From Heterobilharzia americana (Eukaryota > Platyhelminthes > Trematoda > Strigeidida > Schistosomatidae), in NCBI GenBank assembly GCA_944470555.2, contig CALYCZ020000352.1, positions 62,001 to 126,000 on the forward strand: a DNA stretch of 64,000 bases, given 5' to 3'. The notes beneath the pieces were generated by a model. The model ran no database searches. It worked only from the letters and a program-made list of their open reading frames with translations, and was not told the DNA's origin. The position numbers and the translations under genes are program-made. Every line of letters begins with the position of its first letter. Within the stretch, counting starts at the first letter, position 1. Of this stretch, positions 34,043 through 46,925 are shown piece after piece.

Positions 34043-34181
34043 TAAGCCTGGGAGCACTGGGACAACTGTTTCGTCCTAGTATGGGACCTCCAGCAGTGTG
34101 CACTCACGACCCCAACAGGTATTGAGCCCACGACCTTCAGGTTCCATGGCCAGCACGTTAGCATTGAGCCACTGGGTCACT
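34043..34181 (-). mobile_element. SINE portion of a U6-SINE chimera
   Basis: The minus strand starts at GTGACCCAGTGGCTCAATGC (tRNA-like head, A-box region), then B-box-like GTCGTGGGCTCAATACC, then a degenerate hammerhead at 34099-34054 with CTGGAGGTCCC in place of CTGAGGAGTCCC. The upstream module of other type A units is absent and U6 sequence takes its place. Confidence 0.75.
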
Positions 34182-34286
34182 AAATATGGAACGCTTCACG
34201 ATTTTTCGTGTCATCCTAGCACAGGGGACATGCTAATCTTCTCTGTATCGTTCCAATTTCAGTATATGTACCGTCGAAGCGAGCAC
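34182..34286 (-). ncRNA. U6 snRNA pseudogene fused to a SINE
   Basis: The minus strand is full-length U6-like: GTGCTCGCTTCG at the 5' end, CATATACTGAAATTGG, the ACAGAGA box within GATACAGAGAAGATTAGC, the AGC triad, GGATGACACG and CGTGAAGCGTTCCATATTT at the 3' end. By eye about nine or ten bases differ from the widely conserved metazoan sequence, including changes in the internal stem-loop region, and the terminal T run is interrupted. I see no TATA-like element at the expected spacing upstream (34287-34330). The 3' end leads straight into the SINE tRNA head, as expected of a reverse-transcription template jump rather than a normal U6 locus. Confidence 0.85.
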
Positions 34287-35524
34287 AGTAGCCATCGTTG
34301 GTAGACTGATCTATGCAACGTGAATGATGAATATCATCAGCTGGATAATACAGTCATGTAACAGAAGTGATAAGATTTATTAGCCAAAGGATTGCTATCG
34401 ACTAAATTGAGAAGCTTAACACTTGTGGAAACTGAGATTTGTATTCTGTGGATTGTTATGTGTAGCTTCAGTTTTGGAATGTAAGAAATTATAAAATTAC
34501 TTACCTTAGCAAATTCAGTCAACTTGTTTCCTACCTAGTCCTAGAAACGGCAGAGCAAAAGTCGTATGTACAATTGATAAGTAAACAAGTTGTACATCTT
34601 ACTATAAAGAGATTAGCGTGCACTGCAGAATGAAGGACCTGTACCTCATTTGTAGCACATTTTCATGTTATGTGAAATTTAATTTCAGATATAAGTGAGA
34701 ATTTAAATCTATTTATACAAGATGATATCCAGATATTCTTTGAAGATGCGGAAAAGTATGTATAAGCACAAAAATGTTGATGAATATCTACCATATAAAA
34801 GTATTTTATATGACGAGGTTTATATTAACGATTATATATATTCCAAGTATACTGAAAAATCAGCCATTGAGTCTGTTTACATGTTAAGCTCTGTTGTTTA
34901 AAGCTACATTCTGGTGTAATATTCTCAATGAGCATATACCAACTCCCTAGTTACCCTTGCTGCGTTTTTCTGACAGTAATTAAGTTTAATCTACATGTTT
35001 TAAGCCTGTTGGATATGTAGATATTTGTTATGGATCCGGTTCCAGAAGACTCACAGTATTCCTTTTTCAAACCAAACTACCAATAAAATTCACACTTCAT
35101 TTACCACTATGTGAAAAAAAAATTTGATGGCTTCAAACAAAGAATCATAATCCAGAAAAAACACTTATAGAATATTTCACCATTTAACTCTTAGCACTAA
35201 ACATCGTAGAACTCGATGACTGAAAATATTTTGAAACCGTAATGTTTGTATGAGAAGGTTCGTTCCCGGTAATTTATCAGCTATACTCTTAGTAAACCAA
35301 ACTATATATTGAGAAGACAGTAATTTATTCACGAGTAAAAACTGAAGTATTAAAGTGTACTTCTTCTACTGTTCGTTAACTAAATGTAATCCACAGTTAA
35401 ACAGTATTAGCTATCAGATAATGCTTTAGATATAATTTATTGTTCATAGTTTTATCAATGTAACTCCATAGCCTTTCATTATGATTTGCATAGTTCATGT
35501 GGAACTAAAGACTTCAATTTATTT
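34287..35524. other. No gene recognised
   Basis: AT-rich, no convincing ORF and no match to other parts of the window. Confidence 0.5.
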
Positions 35525-35640
35525 CAAGGTGATATTCATCATGATGTGATATCAGTTGAAGAACCGTTGAAAATCTGGGAGCTTTGGATAGTTATTTCGT
35601 CCCAGTATGGGATTGCTTAACAGTGCACACCTACGATTTC
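35525..35640 (-). mobile_element. Degenerate type A SINE tail and hammerhead remnant
   Basis: Minus strand shows remnants of the motif (TGTGCACTGTTAAGCAATCCC, GGGACGAAATAACTATCC) and of the tail with ATGATGAATATCACC. Core destroyed. Confidence 0.55.
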
Positions 35641-35890
35641 TTCTGAAATGAAACTTACGACCTTAAAACTTCACATTGAATTCACTAACCATCCAGTTAC
35701 TGGATTATTATGGATCTATGATCAACATTCTGATACTTCTCTCAGTTTCCCGTTTTTACTACTGGCTGATTCGACAAGTCCCAGCTTCTTATTCAAACTT
35801 CTAGATATCCATCTCAAAGCTCGTCCATAATAAGCACTAGGCTGACGTTTATGTGAGTTCTATGTCAAGGTAGTTTTCATTACGATCATA

Positions 35891-36760
<870 letters not shown>

Positions 36761-36763
36761 TAG

Positions 36764-36958
36764 GGGTCGAACCGAAGAGCTTCAGCTCATGAGTGTACAC
36801 TGCTAAGAAGTTCCACACTAGAAAGGACTCAACACTTCAGTTCCCCTAAGTTTATACAAATTCGAAGACCAGTCCTACTCTATGATGAATATGATTGTGA
36901 AATAAACAAAATAGGATGTAAAAATGGTCTTGAAATCAAATCTTAGTTGGATTACTTA
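36764..36958 (+). repeat. Direct repeat, copy 2
   Basis: Second copy of 35891-36088. Identity is highest over GAAGACCAGTCCTACTCTAT to GTAAAAATGGTCTTGA and falls at GGATTACTTAG. Confidence 0.85.
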
Positions 36959-37300
36959 GAATTCATATTAGTACGCTTGAATAATCATTAACCTTTTTAA
37001 CTGAATAGTCTTCAGCATCTACCTCTAATGTATATACTCTGAGATAGATGAAAAAATGAAATTAATCATTATCATCAATTCAATAGTGGTAATGAAGATG
37101 TGGACAGAATAATCATCATTATGAACTATGGAAATTACAATGAAAATAATAAAAAAATCAACATAATCAGGTAAAAAATACGAGTACGAGTATGTATATT
37201 TCAGCTATTAGAATAGGTCAAGGCTTATAACTCTCGTAGTCACGCAATATTCAAGGATAAAGAAATATCTAGTCCAAACTTAAATTGAATCATAATCATG

Positions 37301-37376
<76 letters not shown>

Positions 37377-38478
37377 AATATGACGGAAGTTTAAGGTGAA
37401 TGAAATAGCTTAGGGTAAGATAGTTTATTGAATTTCTCCAAGTTATAGGATTGAAAATAATCAAATCTGTAAAAACCTTTTTTTTTGAACTCAATAGATA
37501 CAACTATGTGCTAGATTACTTCTAGGTGTTGTTAGAACACTTCAATCCTTTGAAGTAAATTTATTCCTAAGTGTATAAGTATCATTCAATAATTTACAGT
37601 ATACAACTAAATGATGATTTATATCAATCTCATAATTGACTATTATTCATCTATTTTCTTTTTGTTTTTCAGATAAGCATAGAACTATGTGTAATGAAGT
37701 CAGGTCTATGGAAAATCTGTTGATTTAAAACAATTGTATGCTTAAGCATCAGTTTTGAATGTAGCAAATTCCTTAGTAATGTTCAGAGAAAACTTTACAG
37801 CAACTGGGTTTTTTGTTTTCTAGAAAGAATTTAATTTTCCTTTTTTAGTAATCCTATCTGATCTTTTAGATGAAGAAACTTTCATCGCAAGACTAATTGT
37901 CATTCACAATACCAACGGTCTATATAGTATAGATTGAAGTATATGAAGCATTGAAGAAACATACAACTACTGAACAGTTTGAATAGTTAAAAGCCAGTCG
38001 AGTTAATCTGTCGATTTCACTAATTAGATCAAACTGATCTAAGGACTAGATGATTGTTTCACTTCTTTTGGGATCAAGCTCATCAGTAGTGTATCCAAAC
38101 AAACTTATCTCATACAATCAAATTACTTCAGCTCATTTGCATTAACTTGTAAATACAAAATAGAATGAACAATTGGCTAATTAACTACAAATTGACTGGT
38201 CCACATTGATATTCTTCACAGCTAAGTAGCTTTTCAATTGCTCAACTTTGGTTTCAACAGAATTTCTATTGAAAACCACCCAGCCAGTAGTAATAGTATA
38301 CTTAGCTAGTTAATGAAACTTTTACGTTAGATATGACACCTTGTAATCAAGCTTGTGGAGTGGTTTCCAATGGAAACATTGTTGACATCACAGTTGAAAA
38401 AAATTACTGAACTATGAGAAATGTCAAAATTCACTATGCAATTTATCAATCATTTGTAAGTTGATTATCCTATTTAAG
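36959..38478. other. Unique DNA with (AT)n
   Basis: Contains an (AT)n run at about 37306-37371. Frames reading through it give artificial Ile-Tyr strings. No gene recognised. Confidence 0.5.
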
Positions 38479-38622
<144 letters not shown>

Positions 38623-38888
38623 TTGTAATATAGATAATAGAATTTTCCATCTCTCTAGGACAGGTTAGGATTCGATGTATTAGGCATGGATTCGGTTATC
38701 AGTCTCTCTATCCACTTCCTGAACTAGATAACTTTCAAAAATTATCACCCTGAATCACTCTGTTGTGTGGTCACGTGAATAGCTATAACAAGGAGATTTC
38801 TAAAATCCTTACCTGATTTACTTCTGCCAATTTTAATCCAGTTAGGCTGTAATGCTCATCAAATAGCTTAATTGACACTGGTCAACTA

Positions 38889-39268
38889 ATTCACCCTGTG
38901 TATTTGATCTCGTAATCGTCATAAGAGATTTGGTGAACGACTTCGATAAATGTGATCTGTTAACCTACAAAACTTATTTCGAAGTGAGTTTGTCATTTTA
39001 AATGCCACTCTAATGGTAGCCTTATTGAGAATCCTATGTAGTGTCTGTGTGGTGGCTTCCTTGTATGATAATAATGTAGAGATTTTGAATTCTGTCTTCA
39101 TAGTATTGTTATTAATATTATTAACACTATTTTTATTACTACTACTATTGACACTTGTGTTACTGATATTTTTCTCATGACTGCTTAGGAACTTATCAAT
39201 TAATTTGGCAGAGTAATTGTTGATGAGTAAAGTGTCCTTAATGTATCTGGTTTCTTCGCTTGGATCTT
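38889..39268 (-). pseudogene. PLE reverse-transcriptase C-terminal fragment (left arm)
   Basis: An open minus-strand frame of roughly 115 codons reads SEETRYIKDTLLINNYSAKL, then an Asn/Ser-rich linker, then KISTLLSYKEATTQTLHRIL and IRVAFKMTNSLRNKFCRLTD. The last part resembles the segment that precedes the GIY-YIG endonuclease in Penelope-like elements (I-R-V/I-A-x-K...L-R...L...K-D). No start codon or catalytic RT motif is included, so it is a fragment. Confidence 0.6.
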
Positions 39269-39344
39269 CTGTTCAGTGTTCAGTTTTCTGGCTCTCTTGA
39301 CTTGGTAAAATGTTATGGAAACAAGGTGAAAAGACGTAGTAGTG

Positions 39345-39742
39345 AGCAGAAGATCCAAGCCAAGAAACCAGATACATTAAGGACACATTACTCATCAACA
39401 ATTACTCTGCCGAATTAACTGATGAGTTCCTAAGCAGCCATGAGAAAAATATCAGTAACACAGGTGTCAATAGTAGTAGTAATATTGGTAATGACAGCAA
39501 TAATTATGGTAATAATAATATTAATGCCAATGCTCATAATAATAATAGCATTAGTACTGTGAAGACAGAATTCAAAATCTCTACATCATTACCAAACAAG
39601 GAAGCCACCACATAGACACTACATAGGATTCTCAATAAGGCTACCATTAGAGTGGCATTTAAAATCACAAACTCACTTCGAAATAAGTTTTGTAGGTTAA
39701 CAGATCACATTTATCGAAGTCGTTCACCAAATCTCTTATGAC
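39345..39742 (+). pseudogene. PLE reverse-transcriptase C-terminal fragment (right arm)
   Basis: Same product as the left arm, with SQETRYIKDTLLINNYSAEL, a longer Asn-rich linker (39480-39555) and IRVAFKITNSLRNKFCRLTD. A TAG at ~39613 replaces the CAG (Gln) seen in the left arm, so this copy is broken where the left one is open. Confidence 0.6.
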
Positions 39743-39896
39743 GATTACGAGATCAAATACACAGGGTGAATTAGTTGACCAGTGTCAATTAAGCTATTTG
39801 ATGAGCATACAGCCTAACTGGATTAAAATTGGCAGAAGTAAATCAGGTAAGGATTTTAGAAATCTCCTTGTTATAGCTATGCACATGACCACACAC

Positions 39897-40544
39897 TACT
39901 ATACAGTAGGATGGTACAGGTTGATAATTCTTAAAAGTAACAAACCAGGATGAAGAGAGGCTTTTTTGGAAGATTTCTGACTAATCCATGTGTTCTGAAA
40001 TATTACAAGTGTTAAGATCACAGGTCGTATTTATACCAACTAAGTACTTGCTGTTAATCATATGCTAATAGAATGACACAGACTGTTGATGGATTCTTTC
40101 CCAAACCATACACTTAACGATAATTTTGCACACTTCAGCAAAATATGTCACCTAATTATATACAAAGTAACTTACATAACATTTTGGAATTTAGTTTTCA
40201 CCAGTTATCATCCATGAAGGAAATTGTAAAAAAATTTACATCAGAATTACAACATCAGACCAAATTGTCACTACAGCTATGCACAATCGTACAGAGTTTG
40301 TAAAATGTTAATATTCTAATACTTCAGTGAATTTTAGTACTTTGCGAAGGTTGCTTGATCAGGTAGTGTCAGAGGCCAATAATATAACCATGGAGGGTCT
40401 GATAAAAAACCTGAACAAATATCTGGCTTGGTCACCGACGAACTGATAGTCAGGAATTCAACCCTACATTCGGTAGTCGGCAGGTGACGCTAAATATTCC
40501 TCAAAGAGGATGAGAACAATATTTGGTTCTTGTTGACTCCCATT
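39897..40544. other. No feature recognised
   Basis: A relatively GC-rich patch at 40370-40510 could be an eroded repeat; I cannot assign it. Confidence 0.4.
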
Positions 40545-41505
40545 CGAAGATCTACAGGCAAAAATGAACAAGTTGACAGAAGAGGCAGGTCAGCGAAAAC
40601 AGGACTTCAAGTGAATGTAGAGAAGACGGAGGTGATAATGATACCCAACAAACAACAAGAACCACCAGTCACCATGAAAAGGAGAAGCCTAAAAAAGTAG
40701 TCTCTTTCACCTACCTAGGCTGGGCAGCACCGTTTCAACTACAGACAGCACAGGCACACATGAGGAAGTCAGAGCCAGCCAGCATTAGAGAGACAGTAAG
40801 ATACGCCCTCCTGAGTTAATCTGGAATGATCAGTGTGGACATGTACTCCACTACATTGCACTGCACTCAGCATAAAGCTTAACAACATCAACATTTTCAA
40901 CACTAGTGTCAGCCAAGTAAGTCAGTTTCTCCATGTGATGGTTGAGAGAGTTGGCGCGTCACGAAAAGCATTTGCAACAAACTGCAGACATGCATCAAGT
41001 GGCAGCCTCTGCCTACACCTACGCTCACTCGATACTGAAGAACAGATGGCCAGAATAATAAGAATAAGCAACAAAGAACTCTGGCCTGACAACGAACTAA
41101 TCAAGAACCCATCGGCCATCACTCGATACTGAAGATCGGATGGCCAGAATAATGATAATAAGCAACAAGAAACTCTGGGAATGAACCAAACAAGAAGCCA
41201 TCACCCAACAACTATGCAGAAGAAGCAAGTGGAGAAGGATTGGATTGGATAAACACTGAGAAGGCCGAATGACGACAACACGCACCGGGTGAAGTCAGGT
41301 GGTCGAGTGGAACCGGAATGGGAAACGACGAGTTGCGTGTCCAAGGTGAGGGTGACATGAAGGAGATGTTATGAAGAAGTTATGAAAGCTTGTGGGCATT
41401 GGAAGAGCCAGGTTGAAAGGACTAGAGAGAAGAGAGTAGAATAGAGGCGTGCTACTGAATCCCTATGTTCCACTAGGAACCCAAGGGACAAATAGTAATA
41501 ATAAT
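40545..41505 (+). mobile_element. RTE 3' fragment (RTE-8)
   Basis: Begins just after the RT active site (EDLQAKMNKLTEEAGQRKQD-like), then VNVEKTEVIMIPN, NNINIFNTSVSQVSQFLHVM, the EEQMARIIRISNKELWPDNE block, and the 3' signature with (AAT)n. About 95 bp around the ARIIRISNKEL codons is duplicated in tandem (41026-41118 and 41119-41185). Confidence 0.8.
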
Positions 41506-41861
41506 AATATTGGTAATAATTCATAATTCATGATTTTTCTTTTCATCTTAGTTCTCATGCTTAAAAGCATAAATGTTCTTTTGATTTGTTAACGCAGAAG
41601 AGTAGTACATGTCCAAGTCAATTTTCAGATGATTAACCTAAGAAAACCAGACTGTTCTTATTGAAAGATAATAGTTTTTTTTATTTGAATTGGATTATTT
41701 TTCAACACCTTGAATTTATGTTAGAATAACATTTTCAAGAGATTAGTCTAATTTTCATCTGATGATGTGTGTTTGTGCTATCTTTGTATGAAAATATACG
41801 TCTACTCTAAAATGAGTCTTTTAAAGAAATGCTGGGGATGACACGTTAACGGAAGTAGTTA

Positions 41862-42270
41862 TATTATTGTTATTATTTGTCCCTTATGTTCCAAGTGGAA
41901 CATCTGGCTTCAGTAGCACGTCTCCAGTGAACTCTCTTCTCTGCAAACTTTTGAACCTGGTTCCACGACAGCCCACAAGCTCTCATTTCTTCCTCACGCC
42001 ATCTGCTCCATATCACCTTCACCTCACACGCCGAACTCGCCGCTTCCCATGGGGGTTCCACTCGAGCAACTGGCCTGACGCGTGATGTCCCCAGTCGGCC
42101 TTCTCAGTGTGTGCCCAGTCCATCCACACTTCCTTCTGCATATTTTTTGGTTGGTTCATTGCCATCCAGAATGAGTTCCTTGTTGCTTATTCATTCTGGC
42201 CATCTGATCTGATCTTCAGTAAAGAGCCAGAGTAGGCAGTTGTCGATGAATATCTGTAGTTTAAGGGAAG
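41862..42270 (-). mobile_element. RTE 3'-end fragment (RTE-9)
   Basis: The minus strand covers only the last domain, ending with a GGAACATAAGGGACAAATAA tail. It lies tail-to-tail with RTE-8, 350 bp away. Confidence 0.75.
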
Positions 42271-42559
42271 TAGTTAGTTTGATAAAATACCTTGTATAAT
42301 AGACGAATAAACAGTAAAGTTGACCGTTCATTGCCTCACTAAATATGCTATAAAAATTTCTTCAATTTTTTGAGATAATTTTATTTCTGAACTCACATTT
42401 TGATTAAACTCATTGGATAGTGACAGGCATTGGTAAGAAAAGTTTCAACTCATCGAATCATATCTAAGCAATAATGGTTATCTAATGAAATTTGTTCAAA
42501 AGTACTGCAAAAACAAGGAGAAGAGAGTGGAATGTATTACTCTTGAAAAGAAACTAATG

Positions 42560-43030
42560 TCTGTCAATTTTGTCATTCAGAAGAGATGATGTTGCGATAA
42601 CAATCAACGAACGAATTAGAAGGTATCTGTCTAAGACCTATCCAGCTGCAAGACACATCTTACTGTATAAAAACACCATGTACAATTACACAGTCCAAAT
42701 AAAACAAACTTCTAACTTTTATTTATCAATTCACATATGTATGCGGTAGCAAGTAAATAGGAAGAACAGAAAGCCGGTTGCCCATCAGGTTTACTGCTTA
42801 CACGTCAAACAGTTTACATCTCGTTCAATAGAGCACTAGCTTACCACTTATATGATATGAGATATCAAGTAAATGTGATGAAATTTTTCATACTAGTCAA
42901 TATATGTAAGACCTAGCGCCTACTTCTAATCATGGAAGCAGTAACCATTACTATTCAACGAGTTCATCCAGAACTGTGTGTTCAGAAAGAGACGGTCATC
43001 AATTTTATTTCTTGTTACACATTATAAACT
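42560..43030 (+). pseudogene. PLE GIY-YIG endonuclease remnant
   Basis: Frames read DDVAITINERIRRYLSKTYP, then QFTYVCGSK-stop-IGRTESRLPIRF (the YIG tyrosine replaced by a stop), then ALAYHLYDMRYQVNVMKFF and VHPELCVQKETVINF. This order matches the C-terminal end of Penelope-like elements of flatworms. It has several frameshifts and no RT sequence. Confidence 0.65.
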
Positions 43031-43469
43031 GGACAACAAAAATCACTCCATCGGTACTATTATTTCACAGTATTCATCAAAATGTAATTGTCGATTTGAA
43101 TACTTTGAAGTCCTGTTAATGTAATCATCCCTATCAATGATAGTTGATATTTTCTATTCCCCATTATAGTTAATCAGTGATTTCATTCCTCAAATATTTA
43201 ATAAAAAAGCTATCCCCACTGTAAATAATAAAAATCGGACGCCTATTTTGTAGATGAAAACATATACAATAAATTTATCCTTCATTGCTTATTCAAGCTC
43301 ACGAAAATTATTTCCATCATTTAATTACTGTGTTGACTGTTTCTCACCCTGTTTTTAAGAAGCACGATAGCTGAATACTGAGCATTTGTGTGAGTGGATT
43401 TTAGCTTTTGTTACTTTATCGTTTTTTTGTTTTCGCCTAGTAATGCAAACTCTGAGATGAAAATTGAAG
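43031..43469. other. No feature recognised
   Basis: AT-rich, unassigned. Confidence 0.4.
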
Positions 43470-43550
43470 ATTGTATTCACCACTGACTGACATCACTTGG
43501 AAAAGCATTGAAAACCTGGAAGCACTAGACAACTATTTCATCGTAGCATA
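43470..43550 (-). mobile_element. Degenerate type A SINE tail
   Basis: Complement of GGTTTTCAATGCTTTTCCAA and GATGTCAGTCAGTGGTGAAT, with a trace of the hammerhead (GATGAAATAGTTGTCTAGTG). Confidence 0.5.
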
Positions 43551-43554
43551 GTGG

Positions 43555-44845
43555 TGTAAGCATGTCCACTGATGATGTCTCTACATCTGTTTTCAGTACT
43601 TCTAGAGGAACTCCATCTGGCCCTGATGCTTTCCCGCCTTTCAGTAACTTTATGGCGTACAGGACTTCACTTCTCCTTCTGTTGGAGGGTCTCTGTTCAC
43701 TGATAGTTCTGTGGCTGGGTAGCCGGAGGTATTTCTGGACGAGTTGCAGGCGGTGGTCAATTCAAGAGTTTTTGAAGTGGTCAGCTCATCGTTTCCTTTA
43801 TTTCTCCTCTTTGGCGGTAAATAAGTTTCCTTCACCATCTTTCATTGGCTTCATCTGGGTTTATCTCTTCCCTAGCAGATAGCAGTAACCTGGTTATTTG
43901 ATATAGTGTTGTCAGGTCTCTGTCTATCCTACCTGCGACCAGTTCTGTTTCAGTGCAAGTGTGTCGTAGAAGTATTTTTTGTCTTTGCACGCACTCTTCT
44001 CTGCTTCTTTATCCAGTGTAGTGTTTAATAGGTTGTGTTCCGTTCCTCTTTTCGTTGTTTATCCTTGTACTGGTTTATCTGCTGTTTTACTGTCTTCGTC
44101 TCCATTCTTTATCAGCTTCCATGTGTCTGTAGAGATCTATTCCTTGTCTTCTTTCTTCTTCTTCCTTCTTAACACGGTTATTGAGGTTTCTTTTCACGTC
44201 CCTTTTACAGAGTTCCACTTTTCTTCCAAGCAGGTTTATTCAGGGATGTTGCTCAATGTTTTCTATTTTGTCCTGACGACTGACGTCAAGATTTTCTTTG
44301 TTGCTCCGTCCTTCACCTTCTCTTCTGCCTGTTCAACTTGAACTCTGGTCGTCTATCACCAGCTTCTTTCAATTTAAGTCTTTCAACCTGATTTTGAAGG
44401 TAGCTACCTTCCTTGCACTACATACAGACTACTGTCAACCTACCTACATCTGCTCATCTTCTCAATCTGATGTTGTCTCCAGTAGGCTGCATCTCAATAT
44501 CCACTTTATTCACATTCAAATGAAGTCGATCTGATTTTCACTGTGGTGTGTCCATCTGGTGAAACCAAATCCATATCGCTCGCTTTGTCAATATCCTTGT
44601 GTTTGTACACATCGCCTCCAATCACCAAATCATTGAAGGCACACGAGTCTGTAGAGAGTTTCCCGTTCTCATTCATCATTTCATCGAATACCTCTCCACC
44701 CATGATTAGTTCTCTTCCTGTGTTGTCCGCTCCCATTTTGGCATCCATATCATCCCACACCTCGGCCAATTGGCTTCTGGAAGGATTTCACCAATCGGCA
44801 TCATTTTGTCTCCTGGATTCCAGTGAGAAATATTTAAAATAAATA
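43555..44845 (-). mobile_element. RTE 5' half with internal deletion (RTE-10)
   Basis: On the minus strand: a 5' piece (44845-44765) fused directly to the later half of the endonuclease (DDMDAKMGADNTGRELIMGG; ENGKLSTDSCAFNDLVIGGD; MDLVSPDGHTT), then the EN-RT linker to GPDGVPLEVLK-like codons at 43620-43590. The start of the endonuclease domain and everything from RT onward are missing. The open frame 44506-44769 is the best-preserved endonuclease stretch in the window. Confidence 0.75.
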
Positions 44846-45189
44846 CCGGTAACATTTTGAACTTGAGTCAACATTACAGCCTCCAACAGGGTTTCCAAAT
44901 TAATTGCGACTATGGAATTTTTCAAAATTGAAACGCAATCCAAACTGTAAGTCTTCTATAGTAAGCATAGGTCAGTTAAGATAAACACATGAATAATTAT
45001 CATGTAAGCTGCAATCAAACAATATACGATACATAGTTGGAATAACTGTCTATGAAATTAATTGGTTTCTGTTTCATCAATTTATTCACCGCGGTATTAT
45101 GTTCAAATGACAAAGTGTGAAGAATTATAAACAAAGATTTCATATGACTGATGTTATGAAAATATTCTTTTTTGCCTCCCAAAAACTTC
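44846..45189. other. No feature recognised
   Basis: No ORF or repeat identified. Confidence 0.4.
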
Positions 45190-46130
45190 TGGAAGAGTTG
45201 TTATGAATGAAACACTTGAAGGTGTAAGAAGAATGAATTCTGAAAACCTAGTACAAACAGTTGTGGACTGGATCATGCAGAAAACTGTGAGGAGCGAGAA
45301 GGCGGGAATACACTTTTTGACGGATAAAAATACCATGGAAGATTTGGATTTCGCCAACGATGATTTATGTCTAATGTCACACAAACTCGAAGATCTGCAG
45401 CCAAAAGCCAACGAGTTGACAGAAGAGGCAATGCAGCGAAGACGGGACTTCAAGTGAATGTAGAGAAGACAGAAGTGAGGAGGATACCCAACCAACGCCA
45501 CCAACAACAAGCACCATTCACCATGAACGGGAGGATGTCAAAGCCAGGATCGGGAAAACAAGACAGGCCTTCATTAACCTGAAATCAGTGTGTAGATCTA
45601 CTGCACACAGTATAAAGCGTGAACAACATCCACATTTTCAACACTGATGTCAGTCAAGTAAGTCGGTGCTTCTATGTGATGGTTGAGACAGTCGGCGCGT
45701 TACGAAAAGCATTTCTAACAAACTGCAGACATTCATCAACAGCTTCCTACGTTCGATACTGAAGATCAAATGGCCATAATAATAGGAATAAGCAACAGAA
45801 AACTCTGGCTATGGACCAACCAAGAACTCATCACCCAACAACTATGCAGAAGAAGCAAGTGGAGATAGATTGGATTGGATATACACTGAGAAGACGGTTC
45901 AGGGACATCACATGCCAGGTCAGTCCAGGCCAGGCCCTCGAGTGGAAGCCTAATGGGAAACGACGATTTGGGTGTCCAAGGCGAGTGTGACATGGAGGAG
46001 ATGGTGTGAGGAAAGAATGAAAGCTTGTAGGCATTGGTGGAGCCAGTTTGAAGAGACTGCAGAGGATAGATTGAAATGGCTACTTGCTACTAGATCCTTA
46101 TGTTCCACTAGGAACTTAAATGACAAATTA
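45190..46130 (+). mobile_element. RTE 3' fragment (RTE-11)
   Basis: Reads VVDWIMQKTVRSEKAGIHFL, then MEDLDFANDDLCLMSHKLED, VNVEKTEVRRIPNQ, and the C-terminal ARVTWRRWCEERMKACRHWW-like block (frame 45972-46181: ASVTWRRWCEERMKACRHWW). It ends with TTCCACTAGGAAC. The active-site region has an extra Asn codon, FANDD. Confidence 0.8.
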
Positions 46131-46473
46131 TTAAAAAAAGGGGAAAAAATGAATTTCCTAATAAATAACTTAAATGATTGAATTATCAGATAGAATATGT
46201 CACTATGAGTAGTATACAGAATCAAATACTTTGAAATCAGCATGAAAATATATTTGTGTATCTGTTTTTACTGAATATATTGCAAATCATTTACTATTAT
46301 ATCACAAATAAGACCAGAATATACCTAATTAGTCGTACATATGTCTGTCTTATCAAGGTAAGAATAGCAAATAAATGAATTTCTGTTTTGGGAAATATCT
46401 CGTTTTATTGACATAGATGTCAAATGTCTACTTGTCAGTATCAAGATATGCATCATAGATTAAGCAAATATTC

Positions 46474-46512
<39 letters not shown>

Positions 46513-46738
46513 ACACACATGTTTCAACGGTTTATCAGATGTTAGAGGATGCCTATGAAACAAGCATACAACTACTTTCATCAATGATCATTAGCATGGT
46601 ATAATACACTACGACAAGACATAATATATCATTGGATAATTGAATAAACATGTTCTACTTGCTCAACTGGATATAATTTTTAATTGTCTAACTAGGATGG
46701 CAATTGATTTTCGATTATGTTGTAAGCGGAACCATTTT

Positions 46739-46787
<49 letters not shown>

Positions 46788-46925
46788 ATAAAGAGCATGA
46801 TAACATTTGATTAACATATCAATTGCCTTTCAGTAAGTTATGTAAAATTCATTACTTATGCATGTTCAATTCCTAAGATAAATGTCTACATCTCATTATC
46901 ATTTAGAGGTGATCCATATAACTTT
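46131..46925. other. Unique DNA with (CA)n and (AG)n runs
   Basis: (CA)n at about 46476-46519 and (AG)n at about 46743-46784. No gene recognised. Confidence 0.6.

Larger units (their letters stand above)
38763..39896. repeat. Palindrome built from a PLE fragment
   Basis: 38763-39272 and 39345-39896 are inverted copies with a ~72-nt centre. They share the ends TGTGTGGTCA and TGACCACACA and inner ends around GGATCTTCTG and CAGAAGATCC. The right arm carries about 40 extra bases of AAT-rich sequence at 39495-39550. Confidence 0.85.

Noticed and set aside
34182..34286. A functional U6 gene
   Set aside because: Substitutions in conserved positions, interrupted terminal T run, no TATA-like element at the expected distance, and direct fusion to a SINE.
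37240..37503. Open frame with an Ile-Tyr repeat
   Set aside because: Translation of the (AT)n run at 37306-37371.
39738..39953. 71-codon plus-strand frame as the PLE endonuclease
   Set aside because: It follows the PLE linker but shows no clear YIG motif; I could not support more than a continuation of the degenerate PLE.
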